From Gordonia insulae (GTDB taxonomy: Bacteria; Actinomycetota; Actinomycetes; Mycobacteriales; Mycobacteriaceae), in contig NZ_CP033972.1 of assembly GCF_003855095.1 (NCBI RefSeq), positions 3,472,001-3,536,000 of the forward strand: 64,000 nucleotides of DNA, written 5' to 3'. Both the position numbers and the translations under genes were made by a program. Shown piece after piece: positions 1 through 8,635 of the stretch (positions are counted from its first letter, which is position 1; each line of letters begins with the position of its first letter). The notes under the pieces are model-generated. The model saw only the letters and a list, made by a program, of their open reading frames with translations, searched no databases and was not told the DNA's origin.

Positions 1-895
1 TTGCCGCCGAGACCACCCACAGCATGCTGGTGCGAGGAATCCCCGAATTGCTGACCGCGTAGCTGAGGCTGTAGACGGTGATCACGTACCAGATCGACAT
101 CATGCCCGCCATGATGAAAGTGATGCCGAGGATGGTCGTCGGGTACTTCATGAGCGCATCGCGGATCGGGCGGTGTTTCACCGCAGCCGATCCGGCGGGG
201 CCGGTCGCCCGGTCCGCCTGGCTCTGCTTGAAGTCGGGAGTCTCGTCCAGCCCACGGCGGATGAGCATGCCGACGAACACGATCACGGCGCTGAGAAGAA
301 ACGGCACGCGCCATCCCCATGAGTCGAACTGATCATCCGGCATCAGCGTCACGATCGCGAAGACGATCGTCGCCAACAACGTGCCGCCCTGCGCCCCGGC
401 GGTGGAGAAGCTGCCGTAGAACCCGCGTTTGTCACGCGGAGCGTGTTCCACCGATATCAGCACCGCCCCGCCGAGCTCTCCACCGACCGCCAGTCCCTGT
501 AAGACACGAAGCACCACCAACAGAACCGGCGCAAGCGCTCCGATCGTGTCGTAGGTCGGCAGAAGACCGATGCACACTGTCGCGGTGCCCATCACAGCAA
601 TGGTGAGCAGTACGGCCGTCCTGCGACCGTGTTTGTCGCCGATGTAGCCGAACAGCAGGCCACCGATGGGCCGTGCCAGGTAGCCGGCGGCGAACGTCGC
701 GAAGGACAGCAGCAACGCCACGTGAGCGCTGACATCACGGAAGAACAGGTCACCGAAGACCAGCGCGGCGGCGGTTCCGTATGCGACGAGGTCGTAGTAC
801 TCGATTGCCGATCCCGAGAACGCAGCGAGCGACGCACGTCGCGACGTCGCCCTCGAGGGCGGCGACGCGACGGCAACGGGCGGGGATGTGGACAT
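1..895 (-). CDS. MHS-family MFS transporter, C-terminus cut by window edge
   Basis: The minus-strand frame starts at an ATG preceded by a GTCAGGAG ribosome site and runs off the window start, so only about 298 residues are visible. It reads as a proton-coupled metabolite symporter of the ShiA/ProP (MHS) type: an early helix with SGSAIEYYDL, a GYIGDKHGRR loop between helices 2 and 3, and LRVLQGLAVGGELGG in helix 4, all hallmarks of that family. It is divergent from the reductase/dehydratase operon and shares with it a gap that holds one operator copy, which suggests uptake of the acid handled by that operon. The substrate is inferred, not seen. The C-terminal third lies outside the window. Confidence 0.85.
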   Translation of the reverse strand, partial: MSTSPPVAVASPPSRATSRRASLAAFSGSAIEYYDLVAYGTAAALVFGDLFFRDVSAHVALLLSFATFAAGYLARPIGGLLFGYIGDKHGRRTAVLLTIAVMGTATVCIGLLPTYDTIGALAPVLLVVLRVLQGLAVGGELGGAVLISVEHAPRDKRGFYGSFSTAGAQGGTLLATIVFAIVTLMPDDQFDSWGWRVPFLLSAVIVFVGMLIRRGLDETPDFKQSQADRATGPAGSAAVKHRPIRDALMKYPTTILGITFIMAGMMSIWYVITVYSLSYAVSNSGIPRTSMLWVVSAA

Positions 896-1317
896 GTGAA
901 CTCCTGACAGGGTGATGGGATTCGTCGAGTGAAGTGGTGACGACATCGTGGTGGCTGGACGACGATTGGTACGACCATAGAATGTGAGCTGGGTCTCGTC
1001 AAGGGCTGTTCTGGCACCAACCAGATCGAATATCCTTGCGCACCAACATCTTCAGCACCGACGCAGTGCGCTCCGCACATGTGTACGAACCGCCGGTGCC
1101 GTACGGCGCAACTGGGGCCGCCACGGCCCAGGTTGCCCCGATTGCCTGTACAGCACTATGTGGAGCATAGCCCCTAGCTGCAACGTTGTACACTTTTTTT
1201 CACATACATTTGCATTTCGTCCAAAGTGGGCGCATGATCGGGTCGTCAGGTGGAACACAGCCCAGTGCACCCACACATCCGGCACATCGCCACGCGAGAG
1301 AAGGACGAGCGAGACCC
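896..1317. promoter_or_regulatory. divergent intergenic promoter region
   Basis: A 422-base gap between the outward-facing MHS transporter and the reductase/dehydratase operon. It contains one perfect operator (TGGTACGACCA) near the transporter side. An A/T-rich stretch with TTTTTTT lies around 1192-1215, unusually AT-rich for this genome and a plausible core promoter for the rightward operon. The plus-strand open frame entering the gene from 1186 is an upstream extension without a ribosome site; I see no separate gene here. Confidence 0.6.
967..977. promoter_or_regulatory. GntR/FadR-type operator copy 1
   Basis: TGGTACGACCA, flanked by T and T, fits the FadR-subfamily consensus TNGTNNNACNA exactly. 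It sits between the divergent transporter and reductase/dehydratase operons. The identical 11-mer recurs upstream of the crotonase operon/GntR gene and of the MaoC-CitE operon. Regulator assignment is inferred. Confidence 0.7.
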
Positions 1318-2481
1318 ATGCCGTCGACGTTCACACAGGCAATGGCCACCTTGGGGGCCGCTGCCGAGTTTCCCAATACCTATGTCGCACAGTGGAAGCA
1401 GCGAACAGGCGGAAAGGCCATCGGACTGTTCCCGATGAACTTCCCCGCCGAACTCGCCCACGCTGCGGGCGTGTTGCCGGTGATCATCCAGGAAGATCGC
1501 GAACCCATTACCGCAGGACGAAACCTGCTGGGCGAGTTCAACTGCGGCTATACACGCAACCTGGCCGATCAAGCGGCGCTCGGCCGGCTCGACGTCTACG
1601 ACGGATTCTTTCAGGCCGACCATTGCATCCAACTGCTGGGCGCGGTTGACGTCGTGCGTGAAGACGAGCCGGACAAGCCCGTCTACTTCGGTCAACTGAT
1701 GTCGTCCATGGGCGACGAGTGGACGTTTCCACAAGTGCTGGAGAAGATGAACGACTTCCGTGTCGAGCTCGAGAAGTTCACCGGCAGAGCTGTCTCAGAT
1801 GACGACATCGCGAACAGTATCGAGATCTTCGATGAGAACCGCCGACTGATGCGGTCCATCTTCGACCAGCGCCGGCACGGTGACGCCGCGCTCGCGCCGG
1901 ATCAGATACAGGTCCTGGTCAAGTCGAGCATGATCATGGACAAGCAGGAGCACACAGAGTTACTTCGCGAGGTGATGGCTGAACACGGCCCGGTTCCTCG
2001 CGACGACAGGATTCGCGTTCACCTGTCCGGTCACTTCTGTCACGCACCCAACCCGGAGTTGCTCAAGGTCATCGAGGACAGCGGCGCCATAGTCGTCGAC
2101 GACGACCTGTTCCACGGAACCCGATATGTCTCTACCGACGTCGGCAGCACCGACGATCCGATGGCCGCGCTAGCATCGGTATATCTGCGTCGCAACAGTG
2201 CCGTTCCCTGCCCGACCCGGGTCCAGCACGACGTGGACTGGGACCGCTTTCTGGTCGATTCGGTGATCGCCAGCGGCGCACAGGGTGTCATCGTGTTGAT
2301 GGCGAAGTTCTGCGAGCCACACATGTTGTTCTATCCAGAACTTCGAAAGGCATTGGAAGCCCGGTCTATCCCGTTGTTGCTCATCGAGACCGAACACGAA
2401 GGTCTACCGCTGGAATCCATCCGGACCCGGGTCGAAGCTCTCGTCGAGCGGATCCGGCGCAAACAGCTCACCACCGTATAA
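1318..2481 (+). CDS. BcrC/BzdN-like subunit, benzoyl-CoA reductase / 2-hydroxyacyl-CoA dehydratase family
   Basis: A 387-residue protein starting at ATG with AGAAGGA upstream; a longer upstream frame lacks a ribosome site. It belongs to the HgdB/BcrC family that holds [4Fe-4S] clusters for ATP-driven radical chemistry on CoA thioesters. Candidate cluster cysteines are C76 (FNCGYTRN), C103 (DHCIQ), C241 (SGHFCH) and C332 (KFCEPH). The C-terminal KFCEPHMLFYPELR followed by IETEHE is, as I recall, typical of BcrC/BzdN. The length also fits BcrC. It is first in an operon with a BcrB-like subunit and an activator. Known relatives are from anaerobes, so its presence beside P450 and Rieske genes is odd. 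It might instead dehydrate a 2-hydroxyacyl-CoA; substrate is undetermined. Confidence 0.85.
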   Translation: MPSTFTQAMATLGAAAEFPNTYVAQWKQRTGGKAIGLFPMNFPAELAHAAGVLPVIIQEDREPITAGRNLLGEFNCGYTRNLADQAALGRLDVYDGFFQADHCIQLLGAVDVVREDEPDKPVYFGQLMSSMGDEWTFPQVLEKMNDFRVELEKFTGRAVSDDDIANSIEIFDENRRLMRSIFDQRRHGDAALAPDQIQVLVKSSMIMDKQEHTELLREVMAEHGPVPRDDRIRVHLSGHFCHAPNPELLKVIEDSGAIVVDDDLFHGTRYVSTDVGSTDDPMAALASVYLRRNSAVPCPTRVQHDVDWDRFLVDSVIASGAQGVIVLMAKFCEPHMLFYPELRKALEARSIPLLLIETEHEGLPLESIRTRVEALVERIRRKQLTTV

Positions 2482-2512
2482 CGCCCGCTTCGACCTCACC
2501 CGGAGGACAACT

Positions 2513-3838
2513 GTGTCAGCCCCCACGCTCGCCAATTCGAACAAGCTCGTGATCCCCACCGCCACCAACATGGTCGGTGACTACTGGGACAATCTCTTCA
2601 CCGCGAAAGAACGCGGCAAACAGGTCGTCTGGTACAACGGTTCGGCGGTCAATCCGTTCTTCCAGGCAGCCGGCCTCGAATGGTGCCATGGAGAGGCCTT
2701 CTCGGCACGCCTTGCTGCCCAACAACTGGAGAAGCCTGCACAGCTCGCCGGTGAGGAGTACGGGTACATCGGCGAACTGTGCTCGTACGCACGCACACAC
2801 CTCGGCTGCGCCGTCCTGACGAAGCAGGCGAGATCCGAGGACGAGACCGGCATCGTCGGCCTCGTCGATCAACAGGAACTCGCGTCTCGCCTGCCTGCCC
2901 CGGACTTCTTCGTGAACGCCTACGCCGGCTGCAGCACCGGTCAGCAATGGGACGAGATCTCCTATCGCGTATTCGGCAAGCAGGTCCCGATCTTCAACGT
3001 CTCGCTTCCGTTCCTTCCCGGCAACAAACCGGACGCCGGTTATCTGAGCGGTGAGGAATGGGACCAGGCGTCCGGATATGTCGCCGATCAACTCTACAAG
3101 TTGGTCGAGTTCCTCGAGACGATGACTGGTCGTCCATTCGATTGGGATGCATTGCGACAGAACATGTCCTACATCAAGCGCGCATCCGAGCTCAGGCGAG
3201 AGGCCATGGCCTTGTGTAGAGCAGCACCGACACCTGCGACCTACTGGGACTGGATCGCGAGCATCGCGCACATCAACTTCATGCCGGCCGGGCCCGAGTT
3301 GGTCCAGTACTTCACCGATGTCAAAGCCGAGGTCCAGCGTCGTCTCGACAACAGCACCGCCGGAGTGCGCAACGAGCGGTATCGCCTCTATTTCGACGGC
3401 ATCATGAATTGGAACAAGCTCGGCTGGCTCTCGCGCAAGTTCGCCGATGCCGATGTCGCCGTGGTGTGTGGACGGTATACCCACAACGCGTTCTGGCAGG
3501 AGCCGCATCTCATCGACACCGAGGACCCGATTCTCGGCATGGCGCAGCATTACCTGCTCTGCCCGACAAATCACGGTGTCAAGACACTCAAGTACCTGAC
3601 CAACCGCGACTGTGTGGACTACGGGATCGACGGCATCGTCTTCCACGCGTCTCGCACCTGCCGCGCTTTCACCAACCCGCAACACCTGCTCGCGAAGTCG
3701 GCACAGAAAGAACTCGGCATCCCGTCCATGTTCTTCGAGGGCGACGTGGCGGACGCATCCTTCTACAAGGACGAGATCCTCGAGAGTCGACTCGCGGCAA
3801 TGCTCGAAGGTATCGACGTCCGCCGAAGCCGGATCTGA
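2513..3838 (+). CDS. BcrB/BzdO-like subunit, benzoyl-CoA reductase / 2-hydroxyacyl-CoA dehydratase family
   Basis: A 441-residue partner starting at GTG after a CCGGAGGACA ribosome site. It resembles BcrB/BzdO in length and in the pattern GKQVVWYNGSAVNPFFQAAG, WCHGEAFSARLAAQ, GEEYGYIGELCSYAR. Further cysteines that could ligate an iron-sulfur cluster or cap substrate are in NAYAGCSTGQQWDE, YLLCPTNHG, NRDCVDYGIDG and ASRTCRAF. The HgdA/BcrB fold pairs with HgdB/BcrC to hold the active-site cluster. It lies 31 bases after the BcrC-like gene and 6 bases before the activator, so the three are surely co-translated. Which substrate (aromatic or 2-hydroxy CoA ester) is bound cannot be told from sequence reading alone. 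Confidence 0.85.
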   Translation: MSAPTLANSNKLVIPTATNMVGDYWDNLFTAKERGKQVVWYNGSAVNPFFQAAGLEWCHGEAFSARLAAQQLEKPAQLAGEEYGYIGELCSYARTHLGCAVLTKQARSEDETGIVGLVDQQELASRLPAPDFFVNAYAGCSTGQQWDEISYRVFGKQVPIFNVSLPFLPGNKPDAGYLSGEEWDQASGYVADQLYKLVEFLETMTGRPFDWDALRQNMSYIKRASELRREAMALCRAAPTPATYWDWIASIAHINFMPAGPELVQYFTDVKAEVQRRLDNSTAGVRNERYRLYFDGIMNWNKLGWLSRKFADADVAVVCGRYTHNAFWQEPHLIDTEDPILGMAQHYLLCPTNHGVKTLKYLTNRDCVDYGIDGIVFHASRTCRAFTNPQHLLAKSAQKELGIPSMFFEGDVADASFYKDEILESRLAAMLEGIDVRRSRI

Positions 3839-3844
3839 TCGACC

Positions 3845-4747
3845 GTGACGGACCATTTCATGGGCGTCGACCTCGGGTCGACCTCGGCGAAGGCCGTCGT
3901 CCTCGACGACGGTGGACGGCTGTGTGGAGCCAGCGCGGTGCAGATGGGAGCCGTCAGCAAGGCCGGGCTGCAGCGAGCCGTCGATTCGGCGTTGGCAGAG
4001 GCATCACTGCGCCGAGCAGAGATCACGGCGACCATCAGCACCGGCTATGGGCGAAGACTCGTCCCGGGTACCGGACGCACCTTCACCGAGATCACCTGTC
4101 ACGCGAGAGGAGTTGCGGCCCTGTGCCCCGGCGTTTCGCTCATCGTCGACATCGGCGGGCAGGACAGCAAGGTCATCGCCGTCGATGGCGACGGACTGGT
4201 CGAGGACTTCGCGATGAACGACCGATGCGCCAGTGGAACAGGACGGTTCTTCGAAGTGCTTGCACGCGCGATCGAGTGCGAGGTCGACGAACTCGCCGGT
4301 CTCGCCCTGTCCGGCGACAAGAATCTCGAGGTCAGCAGCATGTGCGCCACGTTCGCCGAAACCGAGATCGTCTCCCTGCTCGCGAGTGGCTGCGAACGAA
4401 CCGACATCGCAGCTTCGGTTCACCGCGCAGTGTCGGCCCGGACACTGGGGCTCGTCGCCCAAGTGGGCAAGCGCTCGCCGATCGTCATGACCGGAGGCGT
4501 GGCCAAGAACGCCGCAGCGGTGCACTATCTGAGCGCCGCACTCGACGCGCCCGTCACGGTTCCGCCGGATCCGCAGATCACCGGCGCCTATGGCGCCGCC
4601 CTGTTGGCCCTCGAAACCTACGGAGCGAGTATTTCGATCGAGGATGTAGAGGTCGAAGGAGTCGGAGCAGCCACCGACGCGAGCCACTCGTGCGGGGGCT
4701 GCGCTGGATCGACCCCGCTGCACATGCCTTCGGTTCGAGTTTCATAG
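3845..4747 (+). CDS. ATP-dependent activator (HgdC/BcrA/BcrD-type ASKHA ATPase)
   Basis: A 300-residue protein, probably starting at GTG just after the previous stop; ATG five codons in is an alternative. It carries the ASKHA nucleotide-binding signatures DLGSTSAKAVVLDD near the N-terminus and DIGGQDSKVI near residue 102. The two cysteines that in activators bind one [4Fe-4S] at the dimer interface are visible in NDRCASGTGRFFE and SMCATFAETEIVSLLASG. It would couple ATP hydrolysis to low-potential electron transfer into the BcrB/C-like pair. Class I benzoyl-CoA reductases need two different such subunits (A and D); only one is present, so a homodimer as in 2-hydroxyglutaryl-CoA dehydratase is expected. 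The C-terminal tail has an extra CGGC. Confidence 0.87.
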   Translation: MTDHFMGVDLGSTSAKAVVLDDGGRLCGASAVQMGAVSKAGLQRAVDSALAEASLRRAEITATISTGYGRRLVPGTGRTFTEITCHARGVAALCPGVSLIVDIGGQDSKVIAVDGDGLVEDFAMNDRCASGTGRFFEVLARAIECEVDELAGLALSGDKNLEVSSMCATFAETEIVSLLASGCERTDIAASVHRAVSARTLGLVAQVGKRSPIVMTGGVAKNAAAVHYLSAALDAPVTVPPDPQITGAYGAALLALETYGASISIEDVEVEGVGAATDASHSCGGCAGSTPLHMPSVRVS

Positions 4748-4832
4748 ATTCACGATCCACCCGCTCGCGAGCCGCCATACCGGCCGGCTGCCATCCAGTC
4801 GAACGTCGCTGCATAGAAAGCAGGAGGACGCC

Positions 4833-7013
4833 ATGGAACAGACACATCATTCGTTCTGCCGAGTCTGCATCAACCAGTGTTCGATACTCGTGAAGACCGA
4901 GAATGGCGTAGCGACTGCTGTGCATGGCAACAGCAGCAACGAGCTCTACCGCGGGTACACGTGTGTCAAGGGAAGGTCTCAACCCGATTACCTCCGACAC
5001 TCGGACCGCCTCATGCACACTTTGGCTCGAACTGCCGACGGTCACCACCCGATGCCGGTCGAGACGGCGCTGGACCAGATCGCCGACCAGTTGGCCGATA
5101 TCCGTGATCGCCATGGCCCCAGGGCGATCGCCAGTTATGCCGGCACGATGGCCCACATCACCACCGCGCCGACGGCAGCGCCGTTGCACGACGCATTGTT
5201 TGATGCGATCGGCTCCGACATGCGGTTCGACCCGAACACCATCGACAAGGGCGGGAAGCAGGTCGCCGCATCGCTGCTCGGCTCCTGGGGTGCTCCTTCT
5301 CAGGGCTTCGCGTCCCCTGAGGCGATCTTGTTGATAGGCATCAATCCAGTGGTGACGTGCACGGGTCTTCCCGCGGGCGCACCCAAACGATGGCTTCTCG
5401 ATACGCTTGCGGCCGGCTGCAAGTTGATCGTCATCGATCCACGCCGCACCGAGGTCGCTCGACTTGCCGACCACCATCTGCAGGTGGCCCCCGGACATGA
5501 TGTCGCGATCCTCGCCGCCATGATCCGTACCGTGATCGAGGATGACCTCTTCGATCACGATTTCGTACATCGTCACGTCCGAGGTCTTCCGGAGCTTCGT
5601 GCCGCCCTGAGCGCATTCGATCCCGATCAAGTGGCCCGACGTGCCGGAATAGCCGCCACAGACCTCGCCGCTGCGGCTCGCTGCTACGCAGGAGCACCGC
5701 GGGGATACACAATGGCCGGGACCGGGCCGAACATGGCGGGGGACGGAACTCTGGTCGAGTACCTGGTGTTGGTTCTCGAGACACTGTGTGGCCGCTGGCT
5801 GCGAGCCGGTGAGACGGTGGCCGCGACGCCGACCTTACTCCCTCCGACATCTTATGTGGCACAGGCTAGTTCATTTGAGGGCAAGTGGGCGCTACCCGGA
5901 AGGATACGGGTGCGCGGCCTGCGACGAACGAAGGCCGGTATGCCCACAGCCGCGTTGACAGACGAAATTCTCACGCCAGGTGAGGGCCAGGTCCGCGCAC
6001 TGATCAGTTGGGGTGGTAACCCCGCCGTGGCATTCCCGGACCAACAACGCACAATCGAAGCGCTCAAGTCGCTTGACCTTTTTGTTCAGATCGATCCGTG
6101 GTACTCGGCATCGGCTCAGTTCGCCGATTACGTGATCGCACCTACGATGCCGTTGGAGGTGCCGTCCACGACGGTCTTTCTCGACTACCTTGCGGCCCGA
6201 GGCACCGGCTACGGGATCGGGCAGGCCTACGGTCAATACACGCCCGCAGTCGCGGAACGACCCCCGGGGTCCGATCTCATCGAGGAATGGCAGTTCTTCC
6301 TCGGCCTGATGCGGCGCATGGGATATCCCGTCGAGGTGACACCGTTCGGCACTGGGCCGCAAGGGCCGCGCTACACGATCACCGGTCAGCCCACCACCGA
6401 CCAACTCATCGAAATCCTGTCCCAAGACGCGTCCATTCCGCTCGCAGAGGTGAAGTCACATCCCGGTGGATTGTCCCGGTCCGACCGCCTGCAACGGGTC
6501 GACGAGGGGGATCCTGAGGTGACCGATCGTCTCGACATCGGCAATCCTCTGATGATTGACCAGCTTTCCGAACACCTCGACGTGTCCACGACAAAGGACC
6601 GCTCCGACCGACCCTTCCGGCTGTTGTGCCGCCGTTATCTGCACGTTTACAACTCTTCCTGCAACGTCGAGCGGACCAATCGGGGAAAGCCCTACAACCC
6701 CGCATACATGAATCCTCACGACTTGGCAGCCCTTGACATCTCGGAGCGTGACCTTGTGCGGATCACCTCCGATCGCTCAGCAATTGCAGCTGTGGTGCAT
6801 GCGGACGCCCAACTCAGACCGGGGGTGGTCTCGATCGCCTTCGGCTACGGTCCAGCGACCCGAGACGACGACGTGTGGGCAGTCGGAAGCAGTCCGAGTC
6901 GGCTCGTTTCGGTGTCTGATGTCTTCGACAGGTACACCGGCCAACCGCGGATGACGAACATCCCCGTATCCATCGAAAGGATCACGTCCGAGCCGCAGCG
7001 TCATCAACAATGA
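4833..7013 (+). CDS. molybdopterin-dependent oxidoreductase, DMSO reductase superfamily
   Basis: A 726-residue protein with ATG after an AGGAGG ribosome site. The N-terminus binds a [4Fe-4S] cluster through C9, C12, C16 and C44 (CX2CX3CX27C), as in formate dehydrogenase/assimilatory nitrate reductase relatives. Molybdopterin-domain features follow: LLIGINPVV, then IDPRRTEVARLADHHLQVAPGHDVAIL, SWGGNPAVAFPD, and a C-terminal dinucleotide-binding domain with NPHDLAALDI. No Tat leader is visible, so it is probably cytoplasmic. It is the last gene of the reductase/dehydratase operon, 85 bases downstream of the activator. It may feed electrons to the activator, or oxidise or hydroxylate a pathway intermediate; its reaction is unknown. 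No separate small electron-transfer subunit is encoded next to it. Confidence 0.85.
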   Translation: MEQTHHSFCRVCINQCSILVKTENGVATAVHGNSSNELYRGYTCVKGRSQPDYLRHSDRLMHTLARTADGHHPMPVETALDQIADQLADIRDRHGPRAIASYAGTMAHITTAPTAAPLHDALFDAIGSDMRFDPNTIDKGGKQVAASLLGSWGAPSQGFASPEAILLIGINPVVTCTGLPAGAPKRWLLDTLAAGCKLIVIDPRRTEVARLADHHLQVAPGHDVAILAAMIRTVIEDDLFDHDFVHRHVRGLPELRAALSAFDPDQVARRAGIAATDLAAAARCYAGAPRGYTMAGTGPNMAGDGTLVEYLVLVLETLCGRWLRAGETVAATPTLLPPTSYVAQASSFEGKWALPGRIRVRGLRRTKAGMPTAALTDEILTPGEGQVRALISWGGNPAVAFPDQQRTIEALKSLDLFVQIDPWYSASAQFADYVIAPTMPLEVPSTTVFLDYLAARGTGYGIGQAYGQYTPAVAERPPGSDLIEEWQFFLGLMRRMGYPVEVTPFGTGPQGPRYTITGQPTTDQLIEILSQDASIPLAEVKSHPGGLSRSDRLQRVDEGDPEVTDRLDIGNPLMIDQLSEHLDVSTTKDRSDRPFRLLCRRYLHVYNSSCNVERTNRGKPYNPAYMNPHDLAALDISERDLVRITSDRSAIAAVVHADAQLRPGVVSIAFGYGPATRDDDVWAVGSSPSRLVSVSDVFDRYTGQPRMTNIPVSIERITSEPQRHQQ

Positions 7014-7067
7014 GGCGCACTCCCCGGATTCGTTGCGGTGCCGGTTCACACACGCAGATCCACAGAG

Positions 7068-8375
7068 TCACGGACCCTGCCGGATACGGCCTCCGCCGGC
7101 GCGCGCCTCCGCCGTGACCGCATCCGACCTCCCCAGCTCCTCGTGATCGAGCGAGTATCGATACGATCCCATGCCGAGCAGGCATGCGATACCGGCGACG
7201 ACCATGACGACGATCGGCAATGCACCTGCGGCGTAGGAGCCGGTCGCACCATAGACCTGTCCCAACAGGAAGATGCCGAACGCCGAACCCATCGCATACA
7301 GGAAGTACACACATCCGAGGACTCGTGCGTACGAGTGCTTCGGGAAATACCTGCTGGTCATGTACGCGGCCATGTCTCCTTCGGCACCGAGCGCGAAGCC
7401 AACCAGAATCGCGCCGGCGAAGAGCAGTGTCGTGGTCGTCGGCAGGATCAACAGCGATACACCGACCGCACACAGCGCGAAGATCACCGAGCCCACGATC
7501 GGAGCGAAGACCCGGTCGAGGAGGTACCCGACCACGAGACGCGCCAACACCGACGACAGGCTGAGGACCGACAGGATGACCACTGCGGTGCCTCGTCCGA
7601 TTCCCTTGTCGGTCGTCATGGGCACGACCTGCGACATCAGCCCGAACGTGGCCGAGGACACCAGGAAGATCGCAGCCGCCAGAAGCCAGAACTGCCGGTA
7701 GTTCTTGGCGATGGAGAACAGTGACTCGCCGGCAACACGTCCGGCGGCGCGGGCCTCGCGGCGTTCGGCCTCATGCTGAGCCGGCATACGCGTGACGAAC
7801 GAATACACAGCGGCGGGGATCAACGTGCACAGCGCTCCGATGACCACAAACGTGGTCCGCCACCCTGCGAGTCCCAGCACCCAGTTGGCGAGGTAGGGCA
7901 TCAAGACACCACACGCCCCCAAACCCGCCATGAGGACTCCGAGCGCAAGGCCCCTGCGATTGCCGAACCACGCGCTCACGACTGTCGCATGCGCGACCGG
8001 GTTCAGCGCACCGGCTCCCGCACCGATCAACACGCACAGGGCGTAGAAGGCGACCTGGCTGTCAGGCATTGCCGCCATCAACATCAGTCCACCGCCGAAG
8101 GCGAAGACCATCGGTACCGAGGGCCGGCTGGGCCCGTACCGGTCGACCAGTAAACCGAGGACGACGATCGACACGCCGGTCAGGATCGTCTCGATGGACA
8201 GACCGTTGGATATGACGCTTCGATCCCAGCCGAACTCCTCGGACATCGGCTTGCCGAGCACGTTGAACAGAACGTTCACGGCGGTCGTGCCGAACAGGAG
8301 GGTGAGGAAACCTGTTGCGGCATACCACCATTTGTTCAACTGCCGGCTCTGGGCCGTGGTAGTCGTCGTACTCAT
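7068..8375 (-). CDS. MFS transporter, OFA/monocarboxylate-like
   Basis: A 435-residue, about 12-helix transporter. The start is the ATG of MSTTTTTAQSRQ with AGAAGGA upstream; the longer frame upstream is unsupported. Motifs are VLGLLVDRYGPSRP between helices 2 and 3, NPVAHATVVSAWFGNRRGLALG and PRYFPKHS-like YMTSRYFPKHS, as in oxalate/formate antiporter and monocarboxylate-type families. It converges on the Mo oxidoreductase and is divergent from the BadI-like operon, sharing with it a gap holding two operator copies. It is therefore probably a co-regulated carboxylate uptake or efflux protein. Substrate is inferred from context. Confidence 0.85.
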   Translation of the reverse strand: MSTTTTTAQSRQLNKWWYAATGFLTLLFGTTAVNVLFNVLGKPMSEEFGWDRSVISNGLSIETILTGVSIVVLGLLVDRYGPSRPSVPMVFAFGGGLMLMAAMPDSQVAFYALCVLIGAGAGALNPVAHATVVSAWFGNRRGLALGVLMAGLGACGVLMPYLANWVLGLAGWRTTFVVIGALCTLIPAAVYSFVTRMPAQHEAERREARAAGRVAGESLFSIAKNYRQFWLLAAAIFLVSSATFGLMSQVVPMTTDKGIGRGTAVVILSVLSLSSVLARLVVGYLLDRVFAPIVGSVIFALCAVGVSLLILPTTTTLLFAGAILVGFALGAEGDMAAYMTSRYFPKHSYARVLGCVYFLYAMGSAFGIFLLGQVYGATGSYAAGALPIVVMVVAGIACLLGMGSYRYSLDHEELGRSDAVTAEARAGGGRIRQGP

Positions 8376-8460
8376 CGGAAGTCCTTCTGTCGCGGCCGAT
8401 TCGTGCAGCACCGGAGGCCCCACCCCCGTTAGGTGCCCGGCGTCACAAAATGACACCATA

Positions 8461-8471
8461 TGGACAGTCCA
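8461..8471. promoter_or_regulatory. GntR/FadR-type operator copy 2
   Basis: TGGACAGTCCA is a perfect palindrome around a central A. It deviates from the TNGTNNNACNA consensus at the GT/AC positions but matches sites 3, 6 and 10 of the set. It lies in the divergent gap of the OFA-type transporter and BadI-like operon. Confidence 0.5.
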
Positions 8472-8565
8472 AAAGTAAATATCGGACCAAGAATCGACAA
8501 CCCGCTTCCCCTACTCGAGCTCGGGTATTGCCCATCGGGCGCCCTCGCAGCTAGTGTTGTGCAAA

Positions 8566-8576
8566 TGGTCAGTCCT
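8566..8576. promoter_or_regulatory. GntR/FadR-type operator copy 3
   Basis: TGGTCAGTCCT, about 60 bases ahead of the BadI-like start. One base from the palindromic form. Together with copy 2 it gives two sites about 105 bases apart in one divergent promoter region. Confidence 0.5.
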
Positions 8577-8635
8577 AATGACCAGAAGATCACCGAGGGC
8601 CCCGCGCCCACGACATGAGAGGACACCGAAGTCTG

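Noticed and set aside
1186..1317. N-terminal extension of the BcrC-like protein
   Set aside because: No ribosome site, non-family sequence, and the region contains the probable promoter; the ATG at 1318 has AGAAGGA.
2516..3856. 446-codon minus-strand ORF opposite the BcrB-like gene
   Set aside because: It is a codon-bias shadow; the protein has no recognisable domain and the plus-strand frame carries clear family motifs.
1318..7013. Class II (tungsten, BamB-type) benzoyl-CoA reductase
   Set aside because: The Mo protein is of the DMSO reductase superfamily, not the aldehyde:ferredoxin oxidoreductase family that BamB belongs to, and no other Bam subunits are present.
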